DNA of 64,000 nucleotides from CAWABB01 sp963780165 (GCA_963780165.1 CAWABB010000007.1:310001-374000), one strand, 5' to 3'. Positions 18,197-27,383 are shown, counted from the first letter of the stretch. Program-made: numbers and translations. The notes: a model not told the origin generated them from the letters alone.

Positions 18197-19762
18197 TCAA
18201 CTCTGCTTCGGTTCCTCCGGCTCGGCGGGCGCTTCCGCGGGCGGCTCGGCCGGACCGGTCTCTGCACTCGCTCCCGCATCCTCCACCTCCGCGGTGGGCG
18301 CATCGGCGGCTGCACCCGCTGCCGCATCCTCCACCTCCGCAGCAGACGCATCGCCGGCTGCACCCGCTGCCGCATCCTCCACCTCCGCAGCAGACGCATC
18401 GGCGGTTGCACCCGCTGCCGCCTCTGCCAGTGCCGCCTTGGCCGCAGCGGCGGACTGGTTCTGGGCGGCGATGGCGGCCTCCACGCGGGTCAGCGGAGCC
18501 ACGGGAACCGCCGCCTCCTCGTCGTCCACTTCCGCCTCTTCCAGGTCTCGCTTCATCATTTCGCGCAGCTCGTGAATCTTCTCCTCGGTGAGCCCTTCGA
18601 TTGCGAGCAACGTGTCCAGCTTGGCGTTGATCACGTCTTTCGCGGTCTCGAGGCCGGCATTGATCAGCTTCAGGTACAACTCCTCGCCGAGATCCGGCTT
18701 GAAGTCGATGAGTTCGATATCGTATTCGTCGTCTCCGCCCTCCTTGATCAGGTTCAGTTCGAAGCCGGTCAGCTTTGACGCGAGACGGATATTCTGGCCG
18801 TTCTTACCGATGGCCAGCGACACCTGGTCGGCGATTACGATCACGTTCGCAGCCTTTGCATCCCGGTCCACCTCGATGCCCCGGACCTTCGCCGGCGCCA
18901 GGGCCCGCTGGATGAACACCTCAGGCTGCTCGGAGAAGTTGATGACGTCGATGTTCTCGTTGTTCAGCTCCCGCACGATCGTGTGAATGCGGACACCCTT
19001 CATGCCGACGCAGGCGCCGACCGCGTCGATCCGGTCGTCGTGCGATTCCACGGCGACCTTGGCGCGCTCGCCCGGCTCCCGGGCAATGCGCTTGATCTCG
19101 ATGATGCCGTCGTAAATCTCGGGGATCTCGAGCTCGAACAACTTGGCGAGAAACTGGGGATCGGCACGCGAGACGATCACGGCGGGGTTCCCCGCGTTCT
19201 TCCGGACCTCCTTCACCACCGCGCGGATCGTGTCCCCCTTCTTGTACCGCTCTTTGAAAATCTGCTCGCTCTTCGGGAGGATCAGCTCGTTCCTGTTGTG
19301 GTTGATCAGAATCTCGTTGCGGCGGATCTGGTAGATCTCGCCGACAACGATCTCTCCGACCGTGTTGCTGTACTCATTGTACATGATCTCCCGCTCGATC
19401 TCCTTGATGCGCTGGTTCAGGTTCTGCTTCGCACTGACGACCAGCCGCCGGCCAAACGTTTCCAGCGGGATGACTTCCACGAACTCCTCGCCGACACCCA
19501 GGTCTTCCCCCGAAAGCTCACGGGCGGTGGCAACATCGATCTGCGTGGTCGGGTTCTCCACCTCGGCCACGACCGCCCGCTCAAGAAAGATCTCGATGTC
19601 CCCCTTGTCCATGTTCACGATGACATCGAATTTCGCATCCTGCCCGTACCGCTTCCGGACCATCATGGAAAAGACATCCTCCACGACGCCCGCGAGGATG
19701 TCCTTGTCGATCCCCTTCTCCCGGACCATCTGCGAAAACGATTCAACAATCTCTGCGTTCAT
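18197..19762 (-). CDS. nusA: Transcription termination/antitermination factor NusA
   Basis: 521 residues: an N-terminal RNA-polymerase-binding domain, an S1 domain (about 130-200), then two KH domains (GACVGMKGVRIHTIV near 250; IGKNGQNIRLASKL near 320). A helical acidic region around 365-415 (EGLTEEKIHELREMMKRDL) resembles a helix-hairpin-helix repeat. The C-terminal about 95 residues are an Ala/Glu/Asp-rich tail with three 16-residue repeats. ATG 19762 is chosen over an in-frame upstream start because GGAG sits just before it. It is co-transcribed with rimP and infB. Confidence 0.96.
   Translation of the reverse strand: MNAEIVESFSQMVREKGIDKDILAGVVEDVFSMMVRKRYGQDAKFDVIVNMDKGDIEIFLERAVVAEVENPTTQIDVATARELSGEDLGVGEEFVEVIPLETFGRRLVVSAKQNLNQRIKEIEREIMYNEYSNTVGEIVVGEIYQIRRNEILINHNRNELILPKSEQIFKERYKKGDTIRAVVKEVRKNAGNPAVIVSRADPQFLAKLFELEIPEIYDGIIEIKRIAREPGERAKVAVESHDDRIDAVGACVGMKGVRIHTIVRELNNENIDVINFSEQPEVFIQRALAPAKVRGIEVDRDAKAANVIVIADQVSLAIGKNGQNIRLASKLTGFELNLIKEGGDDEYDIELIDFKPDLGEELYLKLINAGLETAKDVINAKLDTLLAIEGLTEEKIHELREMMKRDLEEAEVDDEEAAVPVAPLTRVEAAIAAQNQSAAAAKAALAEAAAGATADASAAEVEDAAAGAAGDASAAEVEDAAAGAAADAPTAEVEDAGASAETGPAEPPAEAPAEPEEPKQS
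18278..18421 (-). repeat. Three tandem 48-bp repeats encoding the NusA C-terminal tail
   Basis: Three head-to-tail 48-bp units (18278-18325, 18326-18373, 18374-18421) each encode a 16-residue unit ending in AEVED, of the type AAAGAAxDASAAEVED. The two units nearest the core are almost identical; the distal one is more diverged. The period is a multiple of three, so copy-number change would keep the frame. Confidence 0.9.
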
Positions 19763-19804
19763 ACCTTTCTCCTCAAACAAACATACCGTTCTTCGGGCAA
19801 CCGC

Positions 19805-20260
19805 TCACCAGGGCGGGAGCACCAGGGCCTCACGGACGTCCGTGAAGGCCACCTGCACAGGCTCCTTGCCGGGGCCCGGAGTCACTGTCACTCCCAGGGC
19901 GTCGGCCGCGGTCAGCACTCCCACCAGTTTCAGGATGCCGTCCGGCCTTCGCACGGTTACCTGGACCCTGCGCCCCACGTGCTTCGGGTACTGCCATGCA
20001 TGCTGGAGCGGCCTGTCGATGCCCGGCGACGAAACTTCCAGCCGAAATGTGCCCGCAAGCATCCGCGCGTCGTCGATGGCCCCGGACAGGTCCCGGCTGA
20101 TCTGCGTGCACTGCTCGATCGTCACGGGGCTCTCCGCGTCGATGAAAACTTCCAGAACCGGCTTCCTGTGATCGCCACGCAATACGACGTCAATAACGTG
20201 GGCACCGTGCCGCGACACGGCATTGGCGACTTCCTCGCGGAGCTTTTCGTCAACTTTCAT
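19805..20260 (-). CDS. rimP: Ribosome maturation factor RimP
   Basis: 151 residues, the usual RimP size. The N-terminal domain contains LEVFIDAESPVTIEQCTQIS and the conserved LEVSSPGIDRPL motif; the C-terminal domain is an Sm-like fold. It acts in 30S maturation. ATG 20260 is chosen because the upstream in-frame extension runs through the leader terminator and promoter. It is the first gene of the rimP-nusA-infB-rbfA-truB-ribF-rpsO-pnp operon. Confidence 0.94.
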   Translation of the reverse strand: MKVDEKLREEVANAVSRHGAHVIDVVLRGDHRKPVLEVFIDAESPVTIEQCTQISRDLSGAIDDARMLAGTFRLEVSSPGIDRPLQHAWQYPKHVGRRVQVTVRRPDGILKLVGVLTAADALGVTVTPGPGKEPVQVAFTDVREALVLPPW

Positions 20261-20291
20261 GGGCGTCTGGCGGGGTTCGCTTGCCTCAAAC

Positions 20292-20313
20292 AAAAATAGC
20301 CCGAAACGGGCTA
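20292..20313 (-). terminator. Intrinsic terminator in the rimP leader (possible attenuator)
   Basis: A 7-bp stem TAGCCCG / CGGGCTA with a three-base loop (20297-20313), followed on the minus strand by TTTTTG. It lies downstream of the predicted promoter at 20331-20359 and upstream of the rimP ATG at 20260. It could also end readthrough from ltaE, whose stop is 123 bp upstream. Confidence 0.65.
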
Positions 20314-20330
20314 CTCTGTACAGCTGTATC

Positions 20331-20359
20331 AATATAGGCCTTGGTCCGCTCAAATGCAA
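20331..20359 (-). promoter_or_regulatory. Putative promoter of the rimP-nusA-infB operon
   Basis: TTGCAT (20354-20359) and TATATT (20331-20336) are 17 bp apart on the minus strand. Transcription would begin near 20324, inside the perfect 10-bp palindrome TACAGCTGTA (20319-20328), which could be an operator. The leader terminator follows within about 10 bases. Confidence 0.6.
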
Positions 20360-20435
20360 GTCAGGAGCGGGCTTATTTCGGGGAGGCGTTTTTCGGGGGA
20401 AGAACCCTGTTGGCCGGCGGATGTCCCGACCGAGC

Positions 20436-21461
20436 CTATGTCCAGATGGAGCGGAACACCTCTCCGGCCCTCCGGACGTCGTCCATGGACACATCGAGGT
20501 GTGTAACCGCCCTCAATCCCATATAGTTACCGGCGGAGAAGAGTACTCCCTTCGCTTTCAAAGCGGCGAGGATTTCTTCCGGCTTCTTCCCGCTGCGGGC
20601 CACCGATAGAATGATGATGTTTGTCTGGACGGTCAATGGATCGATCTCGACCCCAGGGAGGCCGCCGAGGGCCCGGGCGAGCACAGCAGCCTTTTCGTGG
20701 TCCTCGTGGAGGCGCTCCCTGTTGTTGTCCAGCGCGTACAATCCCGCCGCGGCAATGATGCCGGCCTGACGCATCCCGCCCCCGAAGATCTTCCGGTAGT
20801 GGCGCGCTTCCTGGATGAATTCCTTTGTCCCCGCGATGACCGACCCGACCGGCGCGCCGAGCCCCTTCGAGAGGCAGACGGAGACCGAGTCGGCGTGCGC
20901 TGCGTATGCCGCGGGAGCGACGCCGGTGGCGGCGCAGGCGTTCCAGAGACGCGCGCCGTCGAGATGGACCTTCAGCCCCTCTCCCCGCGCGAAATCGCTC
21001 AGTGCGGCCAGCGACTCCAGCGGCGTGATGGTGCCCCCCGCCCTGTTGTGCGTGTTCTCGACGCACAGCAACCGGGTCCGGGGCATATAGTAGAGCTTCG
21101 GACGGATGGCCTGGCGAACCTCCTCGATGCCCAGGACGCCCCGAATCCCTTCGACCGGATGGATCTGCACCGATGAGAGGAACGCGGCGCCGGCAGTCTC
21201 ATAGTTGAAGACGTGGGAGCCGCGTTCGGCGATCACCTCGTCGCCGGCCTGCGTGTGTACCTTGATGCAGATCTGATTTCCCATCGTCCCGCTCGGCACA
21301 TAGAGCGCGGCTTCCTTCCCGAGGATTCCCGCGACGCGCTCCTGCAGCTCCCTGACGGTGGGATCCTCTCCGAACACGTCGTCTCCAACCTCAGCCCCGT
21401 GCATTGCTTCGCGCATGGCGGCCGAAGGACGCGTGACGGTATCGCTTCGCAGATCTATCAT
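20436..21461 (-). CDS. ltaE: Low-specificity L-threonine aldolase
   Basis: A 341-residue fold-type I PLP enzyme cleaving threonine/allo-threonine to glycine and acetaldehyde. It shows the family opening MIDLRSDTVTRPS, the catalytic-region HDNRAGG-like ENTHNRAGG, HLDGARLWNA and the PLP lysine in VSVCLSKGLGAPVGS (near 195). ATG 21461 overlaps the lnt stop (ATGA); the upstream in-frame extension lies within lnt and was rejected. Confidence 0.93.
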   Translation of the reverse strand: MIDLRSDTVTRPSAAMREAMHGAEVGDDVFGEDPTVRELQERVAGILGKEAALYVPSGTMGNQICIKVHTQAGDEVIAERGSHVFNYETAGAAFLSSVQIHPVEGIRGVLGIEEVRQAIRPKLYYMPRTRLLCVENTHNRAGGTITPLESLAALSDFARGEGLKVHLDGARLWNACAATGVAPAAYAAHADSVSVCLSKGLGAPVGSVIAGTKEFIQEARHYRKIFGGGMRQAGIIAAAGLYALDNNRERLHEDHEKAAVLARALGGLPGVEIDPLTVQTNIIILSVARSGKKPEEILAALKAKGVLFSAGNYMGLRAVTHLDVSMDDVRRAGEVFRSIWT

Positions 21462-23128
21462 GGCATGCTCCAGAGTCGTGTGCGGCGCTTGCGCAGGGCC
21501 CGCTCGCCCGCGGCTGCGGCGACGAGCAGGCAGGAGATCCAGAGACAGGCCTCCCCCAGGACGTTCCCCGCGCGCGTGTACGTCGTTAACTCGCTGTCGC
21601 GGCCGATCGTCCTGCACAGGACCGCGCGCGAGAACAGTCTGGTGTCGTCGTACGTCCTGCCGTACGGATCGATGTAACAGGAAATCCCGCCCACGGCGCA
21701 GCGCGCGATCCAGCGCCTGTTCTCGACCGCGCGAAAGACAGCAATCCGGTGGTGCTGGAACGCGCCGGACATCTGCCCCCACCAGCTGTCGATCGTGATG
21801 ATCGTCAGGAACTCGGCGCCGCGCCGGACGTACTCCGCGACGAAATCGGGGTAGGTGGACTCGTAGCAGATCTGCGTGCTGAACCGGCTGCCGCTCCGCT
21901 CCTCACGGAACACGACCGTGTCTTTGCCGATCGCCCACCCTCCCATGCCGACTTCCCAGCGCAGAAAGTCGAGGCCGGAGAAGAACTCCGAGTAAGGAAT
22001 TCTCTCCGCGAGCGGCACCATCTTCATCTTCCCGTGCCACTGGGCCGGGCCGCCCAAGGGTTCAATCAGCGCCGCGGCGTTGAATGTATCATATCTCTGC
22101 CCCGTGCGACGGTCGCGCTTCGCGCTCCTCGGAGCGGCGCTGGAATCACGGTACACGGTGCGGTGCGGAAGCCCCGTCAGGACGGCGACTCCCATGGAGT
22201 CCACGGACTCCTGCAGGTCCCGCGTCGGGACATCGTCCGTGCTGAGCACGAAGTACGGAATCGCCGTCTCAGGCCACAGAACCAGATCGGCCCTGCATCC
22301 GGAATTCAGGAGCGAATCGGTCATCCTCAGGTATGTCCGGACCGTCCCGGGGCCGTCCACCGCCCACTTCTGCCATGGATCGAAATTCGGCTGGATCATG
22401 CCCACGGTGACAGGGCGCCGCAACGGAGCGGCTGGGGAGGCCTCCGGCGATGTCAGGACGAACCACCCGTGCAACGACGGAATCGCAACCAGCAGCAGAA
22501 TGCCGATGAGTGCCAGGACGCCTCGCCGCGATCCGAGTGTCAGCCGGCCTCCGGCAACCGACGAATAGAGCACAAAGACCGACGCGTTCACCAGGACGAT
22601 CCAGAACGTGAGTCCAAGGATCCCGGTGATGCTGATGAACTGCATTCCCGCAAGGTTGTACGACTGGCTGTGCGCAAGTGTCAGCCATGGAAACGACCAT
22701 TCGGTCAGCGTGTGGCTGAATTCGTACCCCGTCCAGAGGAACGGCAAGCTGAGGAGAGCAGTCCAGGGACCTGCGTTGCGCTTGACGAAGAGGTATGCGC
22801 CCATCGGAAGGAAATAGAAGAGCGGGTGGATGAGCATCGTCATCCCGCCGGCGATCATCATGTACGGGTCCCGGCCGTGTTCGTAGCCGCCCGTCCAGTT
22901 CAGCGTAATCACATGGAACACCGCCATGGCGAGATACACCCATCGCAGGCCCGCCCATACTCGGTCGATGTCGGCGAGGACGATCAACAGCGGCACCAGC
23001 CCCACGAGGGCAAGCGCACCGGCGGTGCTCGGCGGGAAAGAGAATCCAAGCAGAAGCCCTGCGGCGACGGTCAGGGACAGTCTCACGACGAAGAGACGGC
23101 CGCCGCTATGCACGGGCGGCGTGCTCAT
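21458..23128 (-). CDS. lnt: Apolipoprotein N-acyltransferase
   Basis: A 556-residue inner-membrane enzyme that adds the third acyl chain to lipoproteins. Six or so N-terminal membrane helices precede a periplasmic nitrilase domain. The presumed catalytic residues are visible: Glu in LVLWPETAIPYF, Lys in the following strand and Cys in TQICYESTYPDF. A last C-terminal helix follows. ATG 23128 overlaps the preceding PAP2 gene's stop (ATGA). Its presence supports a Gram-negative envelope. Confidence 0.93.
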   Translation of the reverse strand: MSTPPVHSGGRLFVVRLSLTVAAGLLLGFSFPPSTAGALALVGLVPLLIVLADIDRVWAGLRWVYLAMAVFHVITLNWTGGYEHGRDPYMMIAGGMTMLIHPLFYFLPMGAYLFVKRNAGPWTALLSLPFLWTGYEFSHTLTEWSFPWLTLAHSQSYNLAGMQFISITGILGLTFWIVLVNASVFVLYSSVAGGRLTLGSRRGVLALIGILLLVAIPSLHGWFVLTSPEASPAAPLRRPVTVGMIQPNFDPWQKWAVDGPGTVRTYLRMTDSLLNSGCRADLVLWPETAIPYFVLSTDDVPTRDLQESVDSMGVAVLTGLPHRTVYRDSSAAPRSAKRDRRTGQRYDTFNAAALIEPLGGPAQWHGKMKMVPLAERIPYSEFFSGLDFLRWEVGMGGWAIGKDTVVFREERSGSRFSTQICYESTYPDFVAEYVRRGAEFLTIITIDSWWGQMSGAFQHHRIAVFRAVENRRWIARCAVGGISCYIDPYGRTYDDTRLFSRAVLCRTIGRDSELTTYTRAGNVLGEACLWISCLLVAAAAGERALRKRRTRLWSMP

Positions 23129-23733
23129 GCGGGAATCTCATCTTTCGATCCCGACCGATGACGGGCGACGGACTCGACTGCACGCTCAGCCGCAAGGATC
23201 ATGAGATACGCGACACCAGAGCCAAGGACCGCCCCCGAGACGACGTCAAGCGGGTAGTGGACGCCGACAAAAACACGGGAGAGAGCGACGAGGGCTGCCC
23301 ACAGGATGAACGCCCACGTCCACCGGGGGTAGTAGTACGAGAGGACCGTCGCCGCCGCCGCGTTGTTCACCGCGTGCGACGACGTGAACGCGAATCCGGG
23401 GCCGCAATCGACGAGCATCCGGATATCGTTCATGATCCTCACCCCGTTCACCAGATGACAGGGCCGGGGCCGTCCGACGAGTTCCTTGATCACCTGGCTG
23501 TTGAGCTGATCCGACACAATGATCACAGGCACCAGCACCAGGGCGGCCATGCGCCCGCGCCGCCCCCCTTTCACGACGAGCACGAGCCAGACGAGCAGAA
23601 GCGCGACCCGGACCGCCGGGAACCGGTCGAAGTGAGTGATGACCGGCCAGAGCGAGTCGCCGATCGGTGTTGCGAGCGACGTGTTCAGAAGGTGGAACAA
23701 CTGTCTGTCCCACTCCAGGATCACGTCGATCAT
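23125..23733 (-). CDS. PAP2 superfamily phosphatase
   Basis: A 202-residue membrane phosphatase. The three PAP2 motifs are present: KX6RP in KELVGRPRPCH, the central SSHA in place of PSGH, and SRX5HX3D in SRVFVGVHYPLD. About five membrane helices. Likely substrates are undecaprenyl pyrophosphate or phosphatidate; neither can be decided from sequence. ATG 23733 overlaps the dedA stop (ATGA); the longer frame upstream lies inside dedA. Confidence 0.88.
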   Translation of the reverse strand: MIDVILEWDRQLFHLLNTSLATPIGDSLWPVITHFDRFPAVRVALLLVWLVLVVKGGRRGRMAALVLVPVIIVSDQLNSQVIKELVGRPRPCHLVNGVRIMNDIRMLVDCGPGFAFTSSHAVNNAAAATVLSYYYPRWTWAFILWAALVALSRVFVGVHYPLDVVSGAVLGSGVAYLMILAAERAVESVARHRSGSKDEIPA

Positions 23734-24344
23734 GGATCCACCGGACGCCCGTTGCGCGTCGAGAAGTAGCGGATCACCAGGACGATGATGACCAGGACGA
23801 CGATGCCGGTGACCACCTGGCTGTAGGTCGTCAGATAGAACCCGACCCGCTCCCAGTTGTTGCCAAGCACGAATCCGGCTGTCACCAGGATACCATTCCA
23901 GAGCAGCGAGCTGGCAAACGAGAGAGCGACTGTCGCGCCCAGCTTGAGGTCGGACATTCCCGCGAAGAAAGCGACCACTGCCCGGGTCCCGGCCAGGAAG
24001 CGGTTGGCGATAATCAGCCAGTACCCGTAGCGTTCGAACCACCCGTGCACCGTTCGCACGGCGCCTGGAGGGACAAATGGCAGCCGGCCCTCGGCGAGGA
24101 TCCGGTGCCCGAACCACTTCCCGATGAAGTACATGACGACGAAGCCGAGGGTGCTCCCGATCGCCGCGACAAGCAGGACGTGAACGAATCCGACCGTTCC
24201 GAGGCCGACCAGGGAGCCGGCCGCCACCACGAGCACGTCTGAGGGGAACGGCGGCAGCAGGTTCTCAAGGAAGGCTATCGCAAGGACTGCGAGAAGAACC
24301 AGCGCGGGGTCGAGATGGATGAGGGATGAGATGAAGTCTTCCAC
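23730..24344 (-). CDS. DedA family (SNARE-associated/VTT) membrane protein
   Basis: A 204-residue protein with the DedA/VTT pattern: ENLLPPFPSDVLVVAAG near the N-terminus, a central E/G-rich re-entrant region and FLAGTRAVVAFFAGM. DedA proteins are linked to undecaprenyl-phosphate or phospholipid recycling, which fits the adjacent PAP2 gene. The start codon is GTG 24344, with only weak GGA upstream; no better start exists before the conserved region. Confidence 0.9.
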   Translation of the reverse strand: MEDFISSLIHLDPALVLLAVLAIAFLENLLPPFPSDVLVVAAGSLVGLGTVGFVHVLLVAAIGSTLGFVVMYFIGKWFGHRILAEGRLPFVPPGAVRTVHGWFERYGYWLIIANRFLAGTRAVVAFFAGMSDLKLGATVALSFASSLLWNGILVTAGFVLGNNWERVGFYLTTYSQVVTGIVVLVIIVLVIRYFSTRNGRPVDP

Positions 24345-24383
24345 GAAGATTCCTGTGCTACCGGCGAGGGTGACGGGGGGCGA

Positions 24384-24872
24384 TCACGAATTCATCAGAA
24401 GGACAGCGGCATAGGCGGCAGCCCCTTCCCCGGTGCCGACGAACCCCATCCCCTCGCCCGTGGTGGCCTTCACTGAGACCTGCTCGGGCGTGATGTCCAG
24501 CGCGCGCGCGATGGTTCCCCGCATCCGTTCCACGTGCGGCGCGATCTTCGGAGCTTCGAGAAGCAGCGTGATGTCTGCATTGACGACGGCGAACCGGTGC
24601 TTCCGCAGGAGGTCCGCCACGTGCCCGAGAAGGATCAGACTCGAGATCCCTTTATACCGGGGGTCCGTATTGGGGAAATGGCGGCCGATGTCTCCCAGCG
24701 CCGCAGCCCCCAGCAGGGCGTCGGCCAGCGCGTGGAGAACTACGTCGGCATCGGAATGGCCGTCAAGCCCCTTTGGCGAAGGGATTTCCACGCCCCCGAG
24801 GATCAGCGGCCTTCCCTCGACCAGGCGATGCACGTCGTATCCGAAGCCGACGCGCGGAAGTGTGGACGGCAC
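24384..24872 (-). CDS. ispF: 2-C-methyl-D-erythritol 2,4-cyclodiphosphate synthase
   Basis: A 162-residue MEP-pathway enzyme. Zinc ligands Asp/His lie in GYDVHRL (near 10-15), and the family signature HSDADVVLHALADALLGA and the C-terminal KATTGEGMGFVGTGEG are visible. The start is GTG 24872, one base after the acyP TAG stop, so it is probably coupled by termination-reinitiation; there is no clear Shine-Dalgarno. Confidence 0.95.
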   Translation of the reverse strand: MPSTLPRVGFGYDVHRLVEGRPLILGGVEIPSPKGLDGHSDADVVLHALADALLGAAALGDIGRHFPNTDPRYKGISSLILLGHVADLLRKHRFAVVNADITLLLEAPKIAPHVERMRGTIARALDITPEQVSVKATTGEGMGFVGTGEGAAAYAAVLLMNS

Positions 24873-24873
24873 G

Positions 24874-25146
24874 CTAGCGGATGATGAATTGCCCTGACTC
24901 GTGGCTGGGCTCCTTCCACTGTATCATGAGATCCTGCACGTGGGCCGAACGCGGACCGACGCGGACATCGCCTATCAACGCCTCGACAAGCGAGCGGTCG
25001 CCCTCCGCTTCGATTTCGACCGCCCCATCGATCAGGTTTCTGGCGTACCCTGTGAGTCCGAGCGCGTTCGCGCGCCGGGCCACGAACCACCGGAATCCGA
25101 CACCCTGGACCAACCCCCTGACGACCATGTGCGCGCGGGCAGTCAT
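24874..25146 (-). CDS. acyP: Acylphosphatase
   Basis: A 90-residue enzyme hydrolysing acyl phosphates. The catalytic Arg is in GLVQGVGFRWFV and the Asn in GYARNL. The usual length is about 90-100. ATG 25146 is preferred over an upstream in-frame codon at 25185, which would overlap the EamA gene. Confidence 0.93.
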   Translation of the reverse strand: MTARAHMVVRGLVQGVGFRWFVARRANALGLTGYARNLIDGAVEIEAEGDRSLVEALIGDVRVGPRSAHVQDLMIQWKEPSHESGQFIIR

Positions 25147-25181
25147 GGAATGCGAAAGTATACTCGCTCCCCTGGTGAAAA

Positions 25182-26072
25182 TCAAGAATCACCGTGTTCG
25201 CCACCCCGACGCAGGAAGGGGATGGCGTCGGCGAACTCCGATACCAGCACGCCCGCGATGATCAGCGCCCCGCCGATCATGCCGGGCGCCCCGAGCGTCT
25301 CCCCGAGCAGGAAATAGGCGATCACGGTCGCGATGACCGGCTCGATGGAGAAGATCACCACCGCCCTTGTTGGCGTGGTCTCCTTCTGGAAGCGGGTCTG
25401 GACATACGTGGTCAGCACGGTCGCGAGCAGCGTCAGATAGACGAGCGAAGCGATCGCCTGCGTCGACGGGACCAGCCTTGGCGTCTCGAACAGTGCGGTG
25501 GCGACGAGGGCCATGACGCCGGTTGCCACCATCTGGATGATGACCAGCTGCTCGGTCGTCATCTCCTTGGAGATGACGTCCAGGTAGACGATGTACACGG
25601 CGAACAGGACCGAGCAGAGCATCGTCAGCGCGTCGCCGCTGTTGAACGACTCCCCGGCCGGGGAGGTCAGGAACCAGAGACCGAGCGTGACGATAGCGAC
25701 GCCCACCACGTTCCCGAGTCGCGGAGGCCTCCGCTCGATCACCACCTGGAGCAACGGCACGAAAATGACCATCATGCCGGTGATGAACGCAGATTTGGAG
25801 GCCGTCGTGATGGTGAGGCCGATGTTCTGCGTTACGAACCCGAGGAAAAGAAACGCCGCGAGGATGCTCCCTTTCAGAATTGCCTGGCCCGGGATGGGAA
25901 ACAGCCTGCGGCCAAGCAGGAGGAGCATGAGACCGCCGCCCAGCAGGAACCGGATGGCTATCAGGAGCAGGGGCGACACATCCCGCATGCCGATCTTCAC
26001 GACGGCGAACGTGCCGCCCCAGATCAGTGTGGTTCCCAGCAGTGCCGCCTCGGCACGGGATCGGGTAGTCAC
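25182..26072 (-). CDS. DMT superfamily (EamA) transporter
   Basis: A 296-residue protein with ten predicted helices arranged as two EamA repeats; typical stretches are LIWGGTFAVVKIG and VVIFSIEPVIATVIAYFLLGE. Probably an exporter of small metabolites; the substrate is unknown. The start is GTG 26072 with no evident Shine-Dalgarno. It sits 24 bp after the DUF362 gene and heads a tightly packed run of genes. Confidence 0.88.
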   Translation of the reverse strand: MTTRSRAEAALLGTTLIWGGTFAVVKIGMRDVSPLLLIAIRFLLGGGLMLLLLGRRLFPIPGQAILKGSILAAFLFLGFVTQNIGLTITTASKSAFITGMMVIFVPLLQVVIERRPPRLGNVVGVAIVTLGLWFLTSPAGESFNSGDALTMLCSVLFAVYIVYLDVISKEMTTEQLVIIQMVATGVMALVATALFETPRLVPSTQAIASLVYLTLLATVLTTYVQTRFQKETTPTRAVVIFSIEPVIATVIAYFLLGETLGAPGMIGGALIIAGVLVSEFADAIPFLRRGGEHGDS

Positions 26073-26096
26073 GGGAGGTATGGGGTGATTGGTTGT

Positions 26097-27221
26097 CTAC
26101 GCGGCTGCGCCGCTCGATTCACGGGCCGCCCGTCTGCGCTCATAGTCGGTGAAGAGCCCTCCCCACGGCGTGCCGGCCTTCCATTCCTCGAACACCCGCC
26201 GGTCCTTGGCCGGCCAGCGGTAGTAGTCGTGGTACGCCTCGGACCCGAAAATGAAGAGGTGCACCATCGGCGTTCTGAAGAAGAGCTTCTGCATCCCTTT
26301 CAGGGGTCCGAACCATGCGAGGTTTCCGAACAGGCTCACCCCGTTGTTTCCGACCGTGAAACCCCACGATTCGCGAGAGATGTCGTCGCCGACCAGCTCG
26401 ATCTCGCGCACGTCCCCGACGCCGAGGCCGTCCTGGTGCGCAACGCGGATATACTCGAGCGAGAGCGGGTCGAAGCCCATCAGCTTTGCGGCGACGGCGT
26501 CGATTGCGACCTGGTCTGCGCTGGCCAGGATCACGTTCTTGACCTCCGGATACATCGTTCTGGGGCCGGGTCCGTTCCCGGCGGTGGTCCCGTCCATCAT
26601 CGCGAAGACGCCTGCATGGATCTCTTTCTGAATCGCGAGGAGATCGACGAGCGTGCGGTGGATCCAGGAATGCGTGTAGTGCCGTTTGGTGTTCAGCAGC
26701 CCGCCGAAGGCGTTCTTCATCGCTCCCGTCGTCGTGGTGTAGATGTGGCACTTCACGGTCGGCAGGTGGACGATGTTCTTCCCGAAGAAGTAGTCGGGAA
26801 TCGTGATGCCTTCGGGATAGATGGTGTCGAGGACGTGCATCCGGCGCTTCGGCTTATACGGCACCCACTGCATGTCCGACGGCCTGAAGTTGAAAAGGAC
26901 GGGAATGCCGTATTGACGGAAGAGCGGGACATACCCGTTCAGGTCCTCGCCCTTGAATGCGTCGGTCACCACCGTCTTGTTCTGGACGCACGTGATGGAG
27001 TCGAATCCGGCCTTCCGGAGCGCGAGAATCGTCCCCTCCAGCTGCCATGGCGTCGTGTTGGCTGCCGGGAACGGGAAGTGCCAGGAGATGTTGTCTTTCA
27101 GGATCGTCGTGGCGCCGGGCTTCAGCGCCTCGCGCATGCCCGCGAGCTCCGCAAGGCGCTGGTAGTCCTCCAGCACGCTCGCAGGAGTCGTCCTCAAGAC
27201 CGCTACGGTTGCTTTCGCCAT
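26097..27221 (-). CDS. DUF362 family protein
   Basis: 374 residues. The DUF362 pattern is visible: IVHLPTVKCHIYTTTTGAMKNAFGGLLN in the middle (H, K and T residues conserved in the family) and VILASADQVAIDAVAAKLMG. There is no ferredoxin-type Cys cluster, unlike many DUF362 proteins. The function is unknown. ATG 27221 has a good AGGAGT about 10 bases upstream. The 162-bp gap before it (27222-27383) shows no gene or clear promoter. Confidence 0.8.
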   Translation of the reverse strand: MAKATVAVLRTTPASVLEDYQRLAELAGMREALKPGATTILKDNISWHFPFPAANTTPWQLEGTILALRKAGFDSITCVQNKTVVTDAFKGEDLNGYVPLFRQYGIPVLFNFRPSDMQWVPYKPKRRMHVLDTIYPEGITIPDYFFGKNIVHLPTVKCHIYTTTTGAMKNAFGGLLNTKRHYTHSWIHRTLVDLLAIQKEIHAGVFAMMDGTTAGNGPGPRTMYPEVKNVILASADQVAIDAVAAKLMGFDPLSLEYIRVAHQDGLGVGDVREIELVGDDISRESWGFTVGNNGVSLFGNLAWFGPLKGMQKLFFRTPMVHLFIFGSEAYHDYYRWPAKDRRVFEEWKAGTPWGGLFTDYERRRAARESSGAAA

Positions 27222-27383
27222 GTGTTCCTACTCCTCACGTCCGTTGTTGCACATCTTCCGTCTGCTGCTTCCGCGCCTGCCACCAACGTGCTCTCACGCC
27301 ACGGTCCCCTCTCTTCCGAAGCGTCGCCCGGTGTTTTCCCCCTCCCACGGGTCTCGCATGCGGTCGCATGAGCTCCCGGCACG

